Source: Acidocella sp. KAb 2-4 (lineage in GTDB: Bacteria > Pseudomonadota > Alphaproteobacteria > Acetobacterales > Acetobacteraceae). From it: a stretch of DNA of 64,000 bases. Location: positions 1 through 64,000 of the forward strand of contig NZ_JAJDJU010000015.1 of NCBI RefSeq assembly GCF_020567705.1, in the 5' to 3' direction. This document shows, one piece after another, positions 1 to 6,999 of the stretch (positions within the stretch are counted from its first letter, which is position 1; every line of letters begins with the position of its first letter). The notes below the pieces were generated by a model that saw only the letters and a program-made list of their open reading frames with translations, had not been told where the DNA came from and made no database searches. The translations under genes and the position numbers were made by a program.

Positions 1-220
1 TCACGGTGTTCACCGCCACGCCCTCGGTGCCTTCCGGCACCAGAATCTCGGACAGTTTGCCCTCATCCACGGCTTCCACTTCCATGGTCGCCTTGTCGGT
101 CTCGATCTCAGCGATCACGTCGCCGGACTTCACCTCATCGCCCGGCTGCTTCAGCCATTTGGCAAGCTTGCCCTCCGTCATCGTCGGCGAGAGGGCGGGC
201 ATCAGAATATCGATCGGCAT
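1..220 (-). CDS. pdhB: Pyruvate dehydrogenase E1 component beta subunit, N-terminal lipoyl domain (partial)
   Basis: The gene runs off the left edge; only about 73 residues are visible. They form a biotinyl/lipoyl-attachment domain starting [17 protein letters not shown], with the lipoylated lysine in [10 protein letters not shown]. In alphaproteobacteria the E1-beta subunit often carries such a domain and follows pdhA directly, so pdhB is the best call; the E2 gene (pdhC) begins with the same domain and is the alternative. The ATG lies 6 nt after the pdhA stop, which suggests one operon. The product would act in the cytosolic pyruvate-to-acetyl-CoA complex. Confidence 0.8.
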   Translation of the reverse strand, partial: MPIDILMPALSPTMTEGKLAKWLKQPGDEVKSGDVIAEIETDKATMEVEAVDEGKLSEILVPEGTEGVAVNTV

Positions 221-226
221 TTTAGC

Positions 227-1237
227 TCAGCCCTCCACCAGCACATCGGTATAAAGTTCAGACGGGTCGGGCTCCGGCGAGGCCTGCGCGAAATCCGCCG
301 CCTCCTGCACCCGCAGCTTCACCTCGTCGTCGATCTTCTTCAACTCCGCCTCGCTCACCCCCAGCGCGACCAGCTTGGCCTTGGCGCTGTCCAGGCAATC
401 ATGCTCGGCGCGCATGCGCTGCACCTCCTCGCGGGTGCGGTATTTCGCGGGGTCGGACATCGAGTGCCCGCGATAGCGATAGGTCTTCATCTCCAGCAGG
501 AACGGCCCCTTGCCCGCGCGGCAATGCGCCACCGCTTCCATGCCCGCTTCCTTCACCGCCAGCACGTCCATGCCATCGACCGACAGGCTGGGCATGCCCC
601 AGGGCACGCCGTTCAGCGACAGATCGCGCGAGGCCGAGGCGCGCTCGACCGAGGTGCCCATGGCGTAGCGGTTGTTTTCGATGATGAACACTGCCGGCAG
701 TTTCATCAGATTGGCCAGGTTGAAGCTCTCATACACCTGGCCCTGATTGGCCGCGCCCTCGCCGAAATAGGTCAGGCTCACGCGGTCATTTTCGCGGTAC
801 CAGTTGGAGAAGGCGAGGCCGGCGCCCAGCGACACCTGCGCGCCCACGATGCCATGCCCGCCGAAGAAGCCCTTCTCCTTGCTGAACATGTGCATCGAGC
901 CGCCCTTGCCGCGCGAATACCCGCCAGAGCGCCCGGTCAGCTCGGCCATCACGCCCTTGGGGTCCATGTCGCAGGCCAGCATATGGCCATGGTCGCGGTA
1001 GGAGGTGATCACCTCATCCCCCTCGCCGATGCAATGCTGCATGCCGACCACCACGGCCTCCTGGCCTATATAAAGGTGACAGAACCCGGCGATCAGCCCC
1101 ATGCCATAAAGCTGCCCGGCCTTTTCCTCGAAGCGGCGGATCAGCAGCATCGATGAATAGGCTTTGAGCAGCTCGTCGCGGTCCATCACCTCGGCGGTCT
1201 TGCGGGATTTTCGGGGCTTCTCGGGGCTTACGGCCAT
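227..1237 (-). CDS. pdhA: Pyruvate dehydrogenase E1 component alpha subunit
   Basis: 336 residues, usual for the alpha chain of heterotetrameric E1, which decarboxylates pyruvate with thiamine diphosphate. The ThDP fold is clear: RRFEEKAGQLYG near 35-45, GGHGIVGAQ near 126-134, GEGAANQGQ at 159-167 and IIENNRYAMGTS at 185-196, with the phosphorylation-loop-like YRYRGHSMSDPAKYR near 253-267. The Mg-binding motif reads GEG rather than GDG (Glu160). The start at 1237 is preceded by an AAGGGAG ribosome site; the frame stays open about 20 codons further upstream, but that part looks non-coding. Co-transcribed with pdhB. Confidence 0.95.
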   Translation of the reverse strand: MAVSPEKPRKSRKTAEVMDRDELLKAYSSMLLIRRFEEKAGQLYGMGLIAGFCHLYIGQEAVVVGMQHCIGEGDEVITSYRDHGHMLACDMDPKGVMAELTGRSGGYSRGKGGSMHMFSKEKGFFGGHGIVGAQVSLGAGLAFSNWYRENDRVSLTYFGEGAANQGQVYESFNLANLMKLPAVFIIENNRYAMGTSVERASASRDLSLNGVPWGMPSLSVDGMDVLAVKEAGMEAVAHCRAGKGPFLLEMKTYRYRGHSMSDPAKYRTREEVQRMRAEHDCLDSAKAKLVALGVSEAELKKIDDEVKLRVQEAADFAQASPEPDPSELYTDVLVEG

Positions 1238-1346
1238 GTTTCGGGGTCTCCCTTGCGGCGCTGTGCGTCTGCCCCGGCTATGCCAAGTTTTTTGCACCGC
1301 GCAAAGAAGGATTTTGAAAACTCCTCATGCTGCGCTGCGAAAGTTT

Positions 1347-1371
1347 AAATTAACCAGAAAATGGTTAATTT
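1347..1371. repeat. Perfect 10-bp inverted repeat upstream of pdhA
   Basis: AAATTAACCA and TGGTTAATTT flank a 5-nt GAAAA loop in the gap between ftsB and pdhA. The site is AT-rich within GC-rich DNA and has no T-run, so it looks more like an operator than a terminator. It lies about 110 nt upstream of the pdhA start. The regulator is unknown. Confidence 0.5.
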
Positions 1372-1471
1372 GGCCGCGTGGCGTACAGCCTGGAAACTGG
1401 CGCGAAACAAAATTGCGTGCAAAGCGGTGGCTTCGCACGCATCATCAAGCTTGCCGGTTAAAAAAAACGGA

Positions 1472-1795
1472 TTATTCGGCCGCGCGGCTGCTGGAGAGAT
1501 CGATCACGATATCGCCGGGATCGGCGAGATTCAGCACCTCGCGGGCCTGTTCCTCCAGCATGTCGCGGTGGATCGACTGGCCGGACAGATCGGCGATCTT
1601 GGTCTGCCACATCTGCCGCTGCTCATGCACGGCCTGATATTGCGCCTGGGCCTGGGCCAGTTGGGCTTTCTGCGCCTGCTGCGCCTCCAGCCCGCTTTTG
1701 CCATGCACCGCGTTCCAGCCGAAATAATAGGTGATGCCCAGCAGGATGGCGGGCGCGATGAAGCCGCGGAGGCGATATTTGATCACGCGTTGCAC
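1472..1795 (-). CDS. FtsB/DivIC-like septum formation initiator
   Basis: 107 residues. A short cytoplasmic start (MQRVIKYRLRG) leads into one membrane segment near 12-30, then an Ala/Gln-rich coiled coil near 35-70 and a C-terminal DPGDIVIDL element typical of DivIC/FtsB proteins. These bitopic divisome proteins link cell-wall synthesis with septation through FtsL and FtsQ. The position just upstream of pdhA matches alphaproteobacterial gene order. The first ATG of the frame was kept because the membrane segment begins soon after it. Confidence 0.85.
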   Translation of the reverse strand: MQRVIKYRLRGFIAPAILLGITYYFGWNAVHGKSGLEAQQAQKAQLAQAQAQYQAVHEQRQMWQTKIADLSGQSIHRDMLEEQAREVLNLADPGDIVIDLSSSRAAE

Positions 1796-2000
1796 AATCC
1801 TGCCCTGTGAGCGAGATGGTTGGAATTACGCGAAGATTGGCGGATTATGCCCGGTTTCGCAACAGGTATTTTCTGTAGAGATATGATTTTAATAAATTTA
1901 ATGCAAAATTTGGCCTGCCATTTTTTGGCCCCGCTTCCGTCGTGATGCCGCCTCGGGCAATGACTATCCCGGAAACACGGAACCGGAGGGGTCTCAACCC

Positions 2001-2414
2001 ATGACGCTTAAATCTCTGCTCGGCACCGTCGCGCTCTTCGCCGCGCTGGGCCTCGCCGCCGCCCCCGCCTTTGCTGATGGCTGGAACGACCATGATGGCG
2101 GCGGAGGCTGGCACGAGCATGGCGATGGTGGCGGTTGGCATGACCATGGCGGCGGTGGCGGCTGGGATGGCCGCGAGGCTTATCACGATTGGCACGGCCA
2201 TGGCTGGTGGGATGGCGATCATGCCTGGCATTGGTATCCGGGCTGGGGCCCCGGCTATGGCTATTACGGCCCGGCCCCGGTGTGGGTGGCGCCGCCCCCG
2301 GTCTATTACGCGCCGCCGCCCCCGCCGCCGGCTTATTACGCGCCGCCGCCCGTGATGGTCGCTCCGGCGCCGTCGATCGTCATCACGCCCGGCGGCATCG
2401 GAATCACGCCGTAA
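2001..2414 (+). CDS. Secreted His/Gly/Trp-rich low-complexity protein
   Basis: 137 residues with a classical signal peptide (cleavage probably after APAFA, near 25). The mature part opens with repeated Gly-Gly-Trp-His-Asp/Glu-His units (about 27-70). It continues as a Tyr/Trp/Pro-rich region with YYAPPPPPP-type repeats and ends in SIVITPGGIGITP. A GGAGG ribosome site lies about 14 nt before the ATG. Exported His/Gly-rich proteins can bind metals, but no family function can be assigned. It is convergent with hemF and ends 3 nt from it. Confidence 0.7.
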   Translation: MTLKSLLGTVALFAALGLAAAPAFADGWNDHDGGGGWHEHGDGGGWHDHGGGGGWDGREAYHDWHGHGWWDGDHAWHWYPGWGPGYGYYGPAPVWVAPPPVYYAPPPPPPAYYAPPPVMVAPAPSIVITPGGIGITP

Positions 2415-2417
2415 AAA

Positions 2418-3305
2418 TTACGGCCACTTCACTTCCGGCGGCATGGACATGAGGATCGCCTCGGTATTGCCGCCGGTTTTCAGCCCGAACATCGTGCCGC
2501 GGTCGTAGAGCAGGTTGAACTCCACATAGCGACCGCGGCGGATGAGTTGCGCCTCGCGCTCTTGCGCCGTGTAGGGCTCGGCGAAGCGCCGGCGCGCGAT
2601 CGGCGGATAAGCGGCGAGGAACGCCTCGCCGACATCGCGGGTGAAGGCGAAATCCGCCTCGGCATCGCCGGAATCCAGATAATCGTAGAAAATCCCGCCC
2701 GCGCCGCGCGGCTCCTGGCGGTGCGGCAGGTAGAAATATTCGTCGCACCAGGCTTTGAACTTGGCGTAATAATCCGGGTTGTGAGCGTCGCAGGCGCGGC
2801 GATAGGCGGCGTGGAAATGCGCCGCGTCCTCGGCGGCCTCGGCGCTGCCGGGCTGCAAGGGGGTGAGGTCGCCGCCGCCGCCGAACCAGCCCTTGGCCGT
2901 TACGATCATGCGCGTGTTCATGTGCACAGCCGGCAGCTTGGGGCTGCGCGGATGCGCCACCAGCGAGATCCCCGCCGCCCAGAATTTCGCCCCCGCCTCG
3001 GTGCCGGGGATGCGCTTGGCGAAATCCTCTGAAAATTCACCTTCGACTACCGAGACATTCACCCCGGCCTTCTCGAAGACCTGGCCGCGGATCACGCTCA
3101 TCACGCCGCCGCCGCCGCCGGGGCGGTCCCAGGCGGTGCGCGCGAAGCGTCCGGGATGGGGGCCGGCGAGGTCTTCGATGGCCTCGAACTCGGCGCAAAT
3201 ACGGTCGCGCAGCTGCGCGAACCAAGCGGCGGCGCGCGGTTTGAGCGCCGCGTGCGGGGGGAAGTTGTTCATGCGATTGAGTTTAGGGGCTTCTTGACGC
3301 GTCAT
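2418..3305 (-). CDS. hemF: Oxygen-dependent coproporphyrinogen III oxidase
   Basis: About 295 residues, normal for HemF, which converts coproporphyrinogen III to protoporphyrinogen IX with O2 in haem synthesis. Family signatures are clear: [14 protein letters not shown], the VHMNTRM strand, [18 protein letters not shown] and [12 protein letters not shown], then [20 protein letters not shown] near the C-terminus. The start MTRQEAPK at 3305 was chosen because a weak AAGAG element precedes it. An internal ATG at 3272 is the alternative; extension to 3584 would overlap petA. Divergent from petABC, whose c1 subunit needs haem. Confidence 0.93.
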   Translation of the reverse strand: MTRQEAPKLNRMNNFPPHAALKPRAAAWFAQLRDRICAEFEAIEDLAGPHPGRFARTAWDRPGGGGGVMSVIRGQVFEKAGVNVSVVEGEFSEDFAKRIPGTEAGAKFWAAGISLVAHPRSPKLPAVHMNTRMIVTAKGWFGGGGDLTPLQPGSAEAAEDAAHFHAAYRRACDAHNPDYYAKFKAWCDEYFYLPHRQEPRGAGGIFYDYLDSGDAEADFAFTRDVGEAFLAAYPPIARRRFAEPYTAQEREAQLIRRGRYVEFNLLYDRGTMFGLKTGGNTEAILMSMPPEVKWP

Positions 3306-3378
3306 CCACTCTTGAAATTTTTCGGCGTTGCCGTCATGCCTTGGGGACAGGAGTGTCATCTGCTCCGGGGGGACAAGA

Positions 3379-3936
3379 ATGGCTGAAACAGCAGCAACAG
3401 AGGCTTCGGGCCACGGCACCGAATCGCGGCGTGGCTTTCTCACCATCCTGACTGGCGCGGCCAGCGCCGTCGCCATTGGTGCGATCGGCTGGCCGTTGGT
3501 CGACGCCCTCAACCCGGACGCCGAGAGCGAGGCCGGGGCGCGGCTGATCGTGGATGTCGCGGATATCGCCGAGAACACCGCCAAGGCGGTGCAATGGGGC
3601 GGGCTGCCGATCTATATCCGCAAGCTCACCGCGCAGCAGATCGCCGATGCCCAGGCCGTGGTGCCCGACACGCTGCCCGACCCGGCGGATTTTATGTCCC
3701 GCGTGCCCGCCGCCTACCAGAATTATGTCGTGGTGGTGGGGCTGAACACCGGCACACCCTGCGAGCTGGAGGGCAATGACCCCGCCGACCCGCGCGGCGA
3801 TTTCGGCGGCTGGATCTGCCCCTGCGATGGCAGCCAATACGATCCGCTGGGGCGCGTGCGCTCTGGCCCGGCGAAGAAAAATCTCGCCATTCCCCGCTTC
3901 ACCTTCATCAACGCCGCGCAGATCCAGTTCGGCTGA
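3379..3936 (+). CDS. petA: Rieske-like bc1 subunit lacking most [2Fe-2S] ligands
   Basis: 185 residues with the architecture of the bc1 Rieske protein: a twin-arginine-type start ([11 protein letters not shown], 16-26), a membrane anchor to about 44, a hinge, and the soluble Rieske fold ending NLAIPRFTF. The cluster motifs are altered. Box 1, normally CTHxGC, reads NTGTPC (123-128); box 2, normally CPCHGS, reads CPCDGS (147-152). The expected Cys/His and Cys/His ligands are therefore Asn123, Gly125, Cys147 and Asp150. The disulfide pair Cys128/Cys149 remains. A normal [2Fe-2S] cluster is not expected. First gene of a petABC operon; the start matches the twin-arginine peptide. Confidence 0.88.
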   Translation: MAETAATEASGHGTESRRGFLTILTGAASAVAIGAIGWPLVDALNPDAESEAGARLIVDVADIAENTAKAVQWGGLPIYIRKLTAQQIADAQAVVPDTLPDPADFMSRVPAAYQNYVVVVGLNTGTPCELEGNDPADPRGDFGGWICPCDGSQYDPLGRVRSGPAKKNLAIPRFTFINAAQIQFG

Positions 3937-3948
3937 GGACAAGGCATC

Positions 3949-5073
3949 ATGACCACGGACGCAAAACAATCCTGGGCCGGTGAACGCATGCCCTGTCTGG
4001 GCGGCCTGTGCGGCGCGCTGTTCGCGCCGCGCTGCACGCCGGAAGGTAAATACCTTGACACATTGCCGGGGCTGATCGCCATCGCGCTCGCCTTCCTCAC
4101 GCTCTCGGGCGCGGTGATGGCGGCGTATTACGACCCGTGGCACGCCTTCGCCTCGGTGCAGTTCATCCGGCGCGAGGTGAATAATGGCTGGCTGGTGCAG
4201 GCTTACCACGCTACCGGGGCCACGGCGCTGTTCGGGCTGGTGTATCTGCATCTGTTCCGCGTCATGCTCACCCGCGCCTATCGCGCTCCCGGCGAGTTTG
4301 CCTGGTGGCTGGCGGTGAAGCTGCTGGCGCTGCTGCTGTTCGTGGGCTGGATGGGCTTTGTGCTGAGCGGCGGGGCGGCGGGATATTGGTCGCTGTTCAA
4401 CGCCGCCAATGCGGCGGTGAGCCTGCCCGGCGCGCCGGGGGCGGTGGCGCGCTGGTTCCTGGGCGGCCCCGCGGCGCCGGCTTCTCTGGCGCGGCTGGAG
4501 ATGTTCCACACCGTGCTGGCGCTGGCGGCGCTGGCCGTGGCGGGCGGGCTGCTGGCGGCGCGGCGCAAGGTGGCGCCCCAGCCCGCGCCGGGCAAGGGGG
4601 TGGCGTTTTACCCCTATTACCTCGCGCAATATCTGGCGGCGCTGGCGGTGTTCGCGCTGATCTTCTCGGTGCTGCTGTTCTTTGCCCCGCATTTCGGCCA
4701 GCCCGCGGTGAATGCGCTGGCGGCTGACCCCCTCACCCTGCCGGCGGGCACGGCGCTGCCGTGGTATCTGCTGCCCCTGGCCGGGGTGGCTGACGCGCTG
4801 CCCGGCCTGTGGGGCGGGGTGGCCGGCGTGGCGGGCGCGCTCGTGGTGCTGGCGGCGCTGCCCTGGCTCGACCGCGCGGGGCCGGACGGCGCCAAGGGCA
4901 AGCTGTATTGCGCGCTAACCTGGATTTTGGCGCTCGACGTGCTCGCCCTGGGCGCCACCTCGGCCGCGCATGACAACCCGCAGGCGCCGCTGCTGCTGGG
5001 GCTGTTCACCCTCTGGTATTTCTTCCACTTTCTGGTGCTCACCCCGCTGGTGACCGCGATGGAGGCCAAATAA
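3949..5073 (+). CDS. petB: Degenerate cytochrome b subunit of a bc1-like complex
   Basis: 374 residues, shorter than the usual 400 or more, with about eight hydrophobic segments. Helix B is well preserved (VNNGWLVQAYHATGA...YLHLFR) with His87 and His101. Helix D keeps His187 (EMFHTV), but the position 14 residues on, normally the second haem bH ligand, is Leu201. The Qo-site PWG motif after helix C reads SGG (140-142), and PEWY reads LPWY (270-273), losing the catalytic Glu. One b haem (bL) could still be bis-His ligated. It follows petA by 12 nt and its TAA overlaps the petC ATG. Confidence 0.88.
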   Translation: MTTDAKQSWAGERMPCLGGLCGALFAPRCTPEGKYLDTLPGLIAIALAFLTLSGAVMAAYYDPWHAFASVQFIRREVNNGWLVQAYHATGATALFGLVYLHLFRVMLTRAYRAPGEFAWWLAVKLLALLLFVGWMGFVLSGGAAGYWSLFNAANAAVSLPGAPGAVARWFLGGPAAPASLARLEMFHTVLALAALAVAGGLLAARRKVAPQPAPGKGVAFYPYYLAQYLAALAVFALIFSVLLFFAPHFGQPAVNALAADPLTLPAGTALPWYLLPLAGVADALPGLWGGVAGVAGALVVLAALPWLDRAGPDGAKGKLYCALTWILALDVLALGATSAAHDNPQAPLLLGLFTLWYFFHFLVLTPLVTAMEAK

Positions 5074-5783
5074 TGCGCCGGTTTTTCGCCCCGCTTCTGG
5101 CCCTGGGCCTCGCCGCCGCCGGAGCCGCCCAGGCCGAGGACACGCTGACCCCGCTGCATTTCCAGAGCCAGGGGGCGCTGGGGAGTATCGACAAGGCCGC
5201 CGCGCAGCGTGGCTTTCTGGTTTATCAGACCGTCTGCGCCGCGTGCCACTCGGCCAATGCGCTGCATTACCGCGACCTTGAGGCCCTGGGCCTGACGCCC
5301 GACCAGGCCGCGGGTGTGGCGGCGGGGGTGAAACTCGCCGATGGCAGCGCCGCGACGCTCGATTCGCCGTTCAAGGACCCGGCGATGCCCGCCTCGGCCT
5401 TTGGCGGCGCGGCGCCGCCCGATCTCTCCAGCATCGTCGCCCAGCGCAAGCATGGCACGATGTATATCTACAAGCTGCTCACCGGCTATGCCGCCGCGCC
5501 GCAGAGCGTGAACCTGCTGCCCGGGCATTATTACAATACCGCCTTCCCTGGCGGGCAGATCGCCATGCCGCCGGTGCTGCGCGATAACGCGGTGACCTAT
5601 GCCGACGGCACCGCCGCCACTGCCCAGCAGGAGGCAGCGGATGTCGCGGAGTTCCTCACCTGGGCGGCGGACCCGAATCTCAGCGCGCGTCACCAGATCG
5701 GGCTGCGGGCGGTGATCTTCTTCCTGTTTCTCAGCCTTGTCGCGCTTGCCTCCAAGCGCGGTATCTGGCGCGAGCGGGCCTGA
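5073..5783 (+). CDS. petC: Cytochrome c1 of the bc1-like complex
   Basis: 236 residues: signal peptide to about 21 (AAQA), the haem c site CAACH at 55-59, PPDLS near 115-119, YIYKLLTGY near 131-139, the axial Met165 in GGQIAMPP, and a C-terminal membrane anchor near 212-228 followed by KRGIWRE. All features needed for a working c1 are present, unlike its two partners. The ATG overlaps the petB stop. It should be exported and haem-loaded in the periplasm, anchored to the inner membrane. Confidence 0.93.
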   Translation: MRRFFAPLLALGLAAAGAAQAEDTLTPLHFQSQGALGSIDKAAAQRGFLVYQTVCAACHSANALHYRDLEALGLTPDQAAGVAAGVKLADGSAATLDSPFKDPAMPASAFGGAAPPDLSSIVAQRKHGTMYIYKLLTGYAAAPQSVNLLPGHYYNTAFPGGQIAMPPVLRDNAVTYADGTAATAQQEAADVAEFLTWAADPNLSARHQIGLRAVIFFLFLSLVALASKRGIWRERA

Positions 5784-6352
5784 GCGCGCTCGCCGCGCTC
5801 TCGTCGGCGGCGCAAGGCTGCGCCGTCTGCGCCGCCGCGCTGCCGCTGGGGCCGCGCCCGGTGTTCCAAGTTTCGGAGACGGTGCGGCTGCTGATCATCG
5901 GGCAGGCCCCGGGCACGCGCGTGCATGAGACGGGCATTCCGTTCAACGACGCCTCGGGCGAACGGCTGCGCGGCTGGATGGGGATCGGGCGGGACGTGTT
6001 TTACGATGCCGCGCGCATCGCCATCATGCCGATGGGGTTTTGCTATCCGGGCCGCCTGCCCAAAGGCGGCGACGCGCCGCCCCGGCCGGAATGCGCGCCG
6101 CTCTGGCACGAAAAATTCCTGGCGTTGATGCCCCGTGTGGAGTTGATCCTGCTGGTCGGCGGCTACGCGCAGCGGCGTTACCTCGGCAAGGGCAGCATGA
6201 CCGGGCATGTGCGCGCCCAGCGCGGCGGGCGGTTTCTGGCGTTGCCGCATCCCTCATGGCGGACCACGGCCTGGGAGCGGAAGAACCCCTGGTTCGGGGC
6301 GGAGATTCTGCCCCGGCTGCGCGCGGAGGTCGCCCGCCTAACCGCGGAATGA
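5780..6352 (+). CDS. Uracil-DNA glycosylase family protein, probable CTG start
   Basis: The core contains IIGQAPGTRVHETGIPFND (motif 1 of UDG-fold proteins), GFCYPG, PRPECAPLWH and LLVGGYAQ, and ends with ALPHPSWR, the His-Pro-Ser motif of the family. The first ATG/GTG/TTG in frame is the GTG at 5861, but the open frame upstream encodes LSALAALSSAAQGCAVCAAALPLGPRPV-like sequence with the CxxC start typical of relatives. No standard start codon is found there. A CTG at 5780 overlaps the petC TGA, so it is used here as an inferred start; 5861 is the conservative choice. It probably acts in repair of deaminated bases. Confidence 0.75.
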   Translation: MSALAALSSAAQGCAVCAAALPLGPRPVFQVSETVRLLIIGQAPGTRVHETGIPFNDASGERLRGWMGIGRDVFYDAARIAIMPMGFCYPGRLPKGGDAPPRPECAPLWHEKFLALMPRVELILLVGGYAQRRYLGKGSMTGHVRAQRGGRFLALPHPSWRTTAWERKNPWFGAEILPRLRAEVARLTAE

Positions 6353-6997
6353 GGCGAGGGAGCGCAGCGCCGCGCCGGAGCGGTCGAAATTCCCCGGCGC
6401 CAGCCAAGCCAGAATGGCGTCGCGCCGGGCGGGCCATTCATCTTCCAGGATCGAGAACATCGCGGTATCGCGCCGCTGGCCCTTCACCACCATATGCGCG
6501 CGCAGCAGCCCCTCGGGCGTGAAGCCCAGGCGCAGCGCCGCCGCTTTCGAGGCCTCGTTGCGGTTGTCGCATTTCCAGACCAGGCGGCGATAGCCGAGAT
6601 CCTCGGCGGCGTGGCGCAGCAGCAGGACCATCGCCTCGGTGGCGGCGCGGGTGCGTTGCAGGCGCGGGGCGAACCAGATCGAGCCCAGCTCGATGGCGGC
6701 GTTATGCGGCTCGATGTTCATCAGGCTGAGCCAGCCGGAGGCGAGGCCGGTGGTCTTGGGGCGGATCGCCCAGAACAGCGTGTCGAGCCGGGCGGCGGAG
6801 GTGGCGACGAAGCCCTCCAGCGCCGCGCGCTCGGCGAAGGGGCCGTAAGGCATGTAGGCGAAGCTGGCTTCGGCGCCGCGCGCGGCCTCCCACAGCTCCG
6901 CCGTGTGCCGCCGGTGCAGTGGCTCCAGCGCGACATGCGCGCCGCCATGCGGCACGCGGGCGGGCACGGGGCGGGGCCAGGGATCGACGGCGCTCAT
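6338..6997 (-). CDS. GNAT family N-acetyltransferase (RimJ/RimL-like)
   Basis: 219 residues. The layout fits RimL-type acetyltransferases: N-terminal VALEPLHRRHTAELWEA, central FWAIRPKTTGLASGWLSLMNI, then EAMVLLLRHAAEDLGYRRLVWKCDNRNEASKAAALRLGF split over the acetyl-CoA fold, and DTAMFSILEDEW near the end. The acceptor substrate is unknown. The ATG sits 2 nt after the hldE stop, so it is probably co-transcribed. Its 3' end overlaps the UDG gene tail to tail by 15 nt. Confidence 0.85.
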   Translation of the reverse strand: MSAVDPWPRPVPARVPHGGAHVALEPLHRRHTAELWEAARGAEASFAYMPYGPFAERAALEGFVATSAARLDTLFWAIRPKTTGLASGWLSLMNIEPHNAAIELGSIWFAPRLQRTRAATEAMVLLLRHAAEDLGYRRLVWKCDNRNEASKAAALRLGFTPEGLLRAHMVVKGQRRDTAMFSILEDEWPARRDAILAWLAPGNFDRSGAALRSLASFRG

Positions 6998-6999
6998 GC

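Noticed and set aside
1347-1371. CtrA-type site (TTAA-N7-TTAA) in the pdhA leader
   Set aside because: The half-sites are 11 nt apart and inverted, so they do not fit the CtrA motif.
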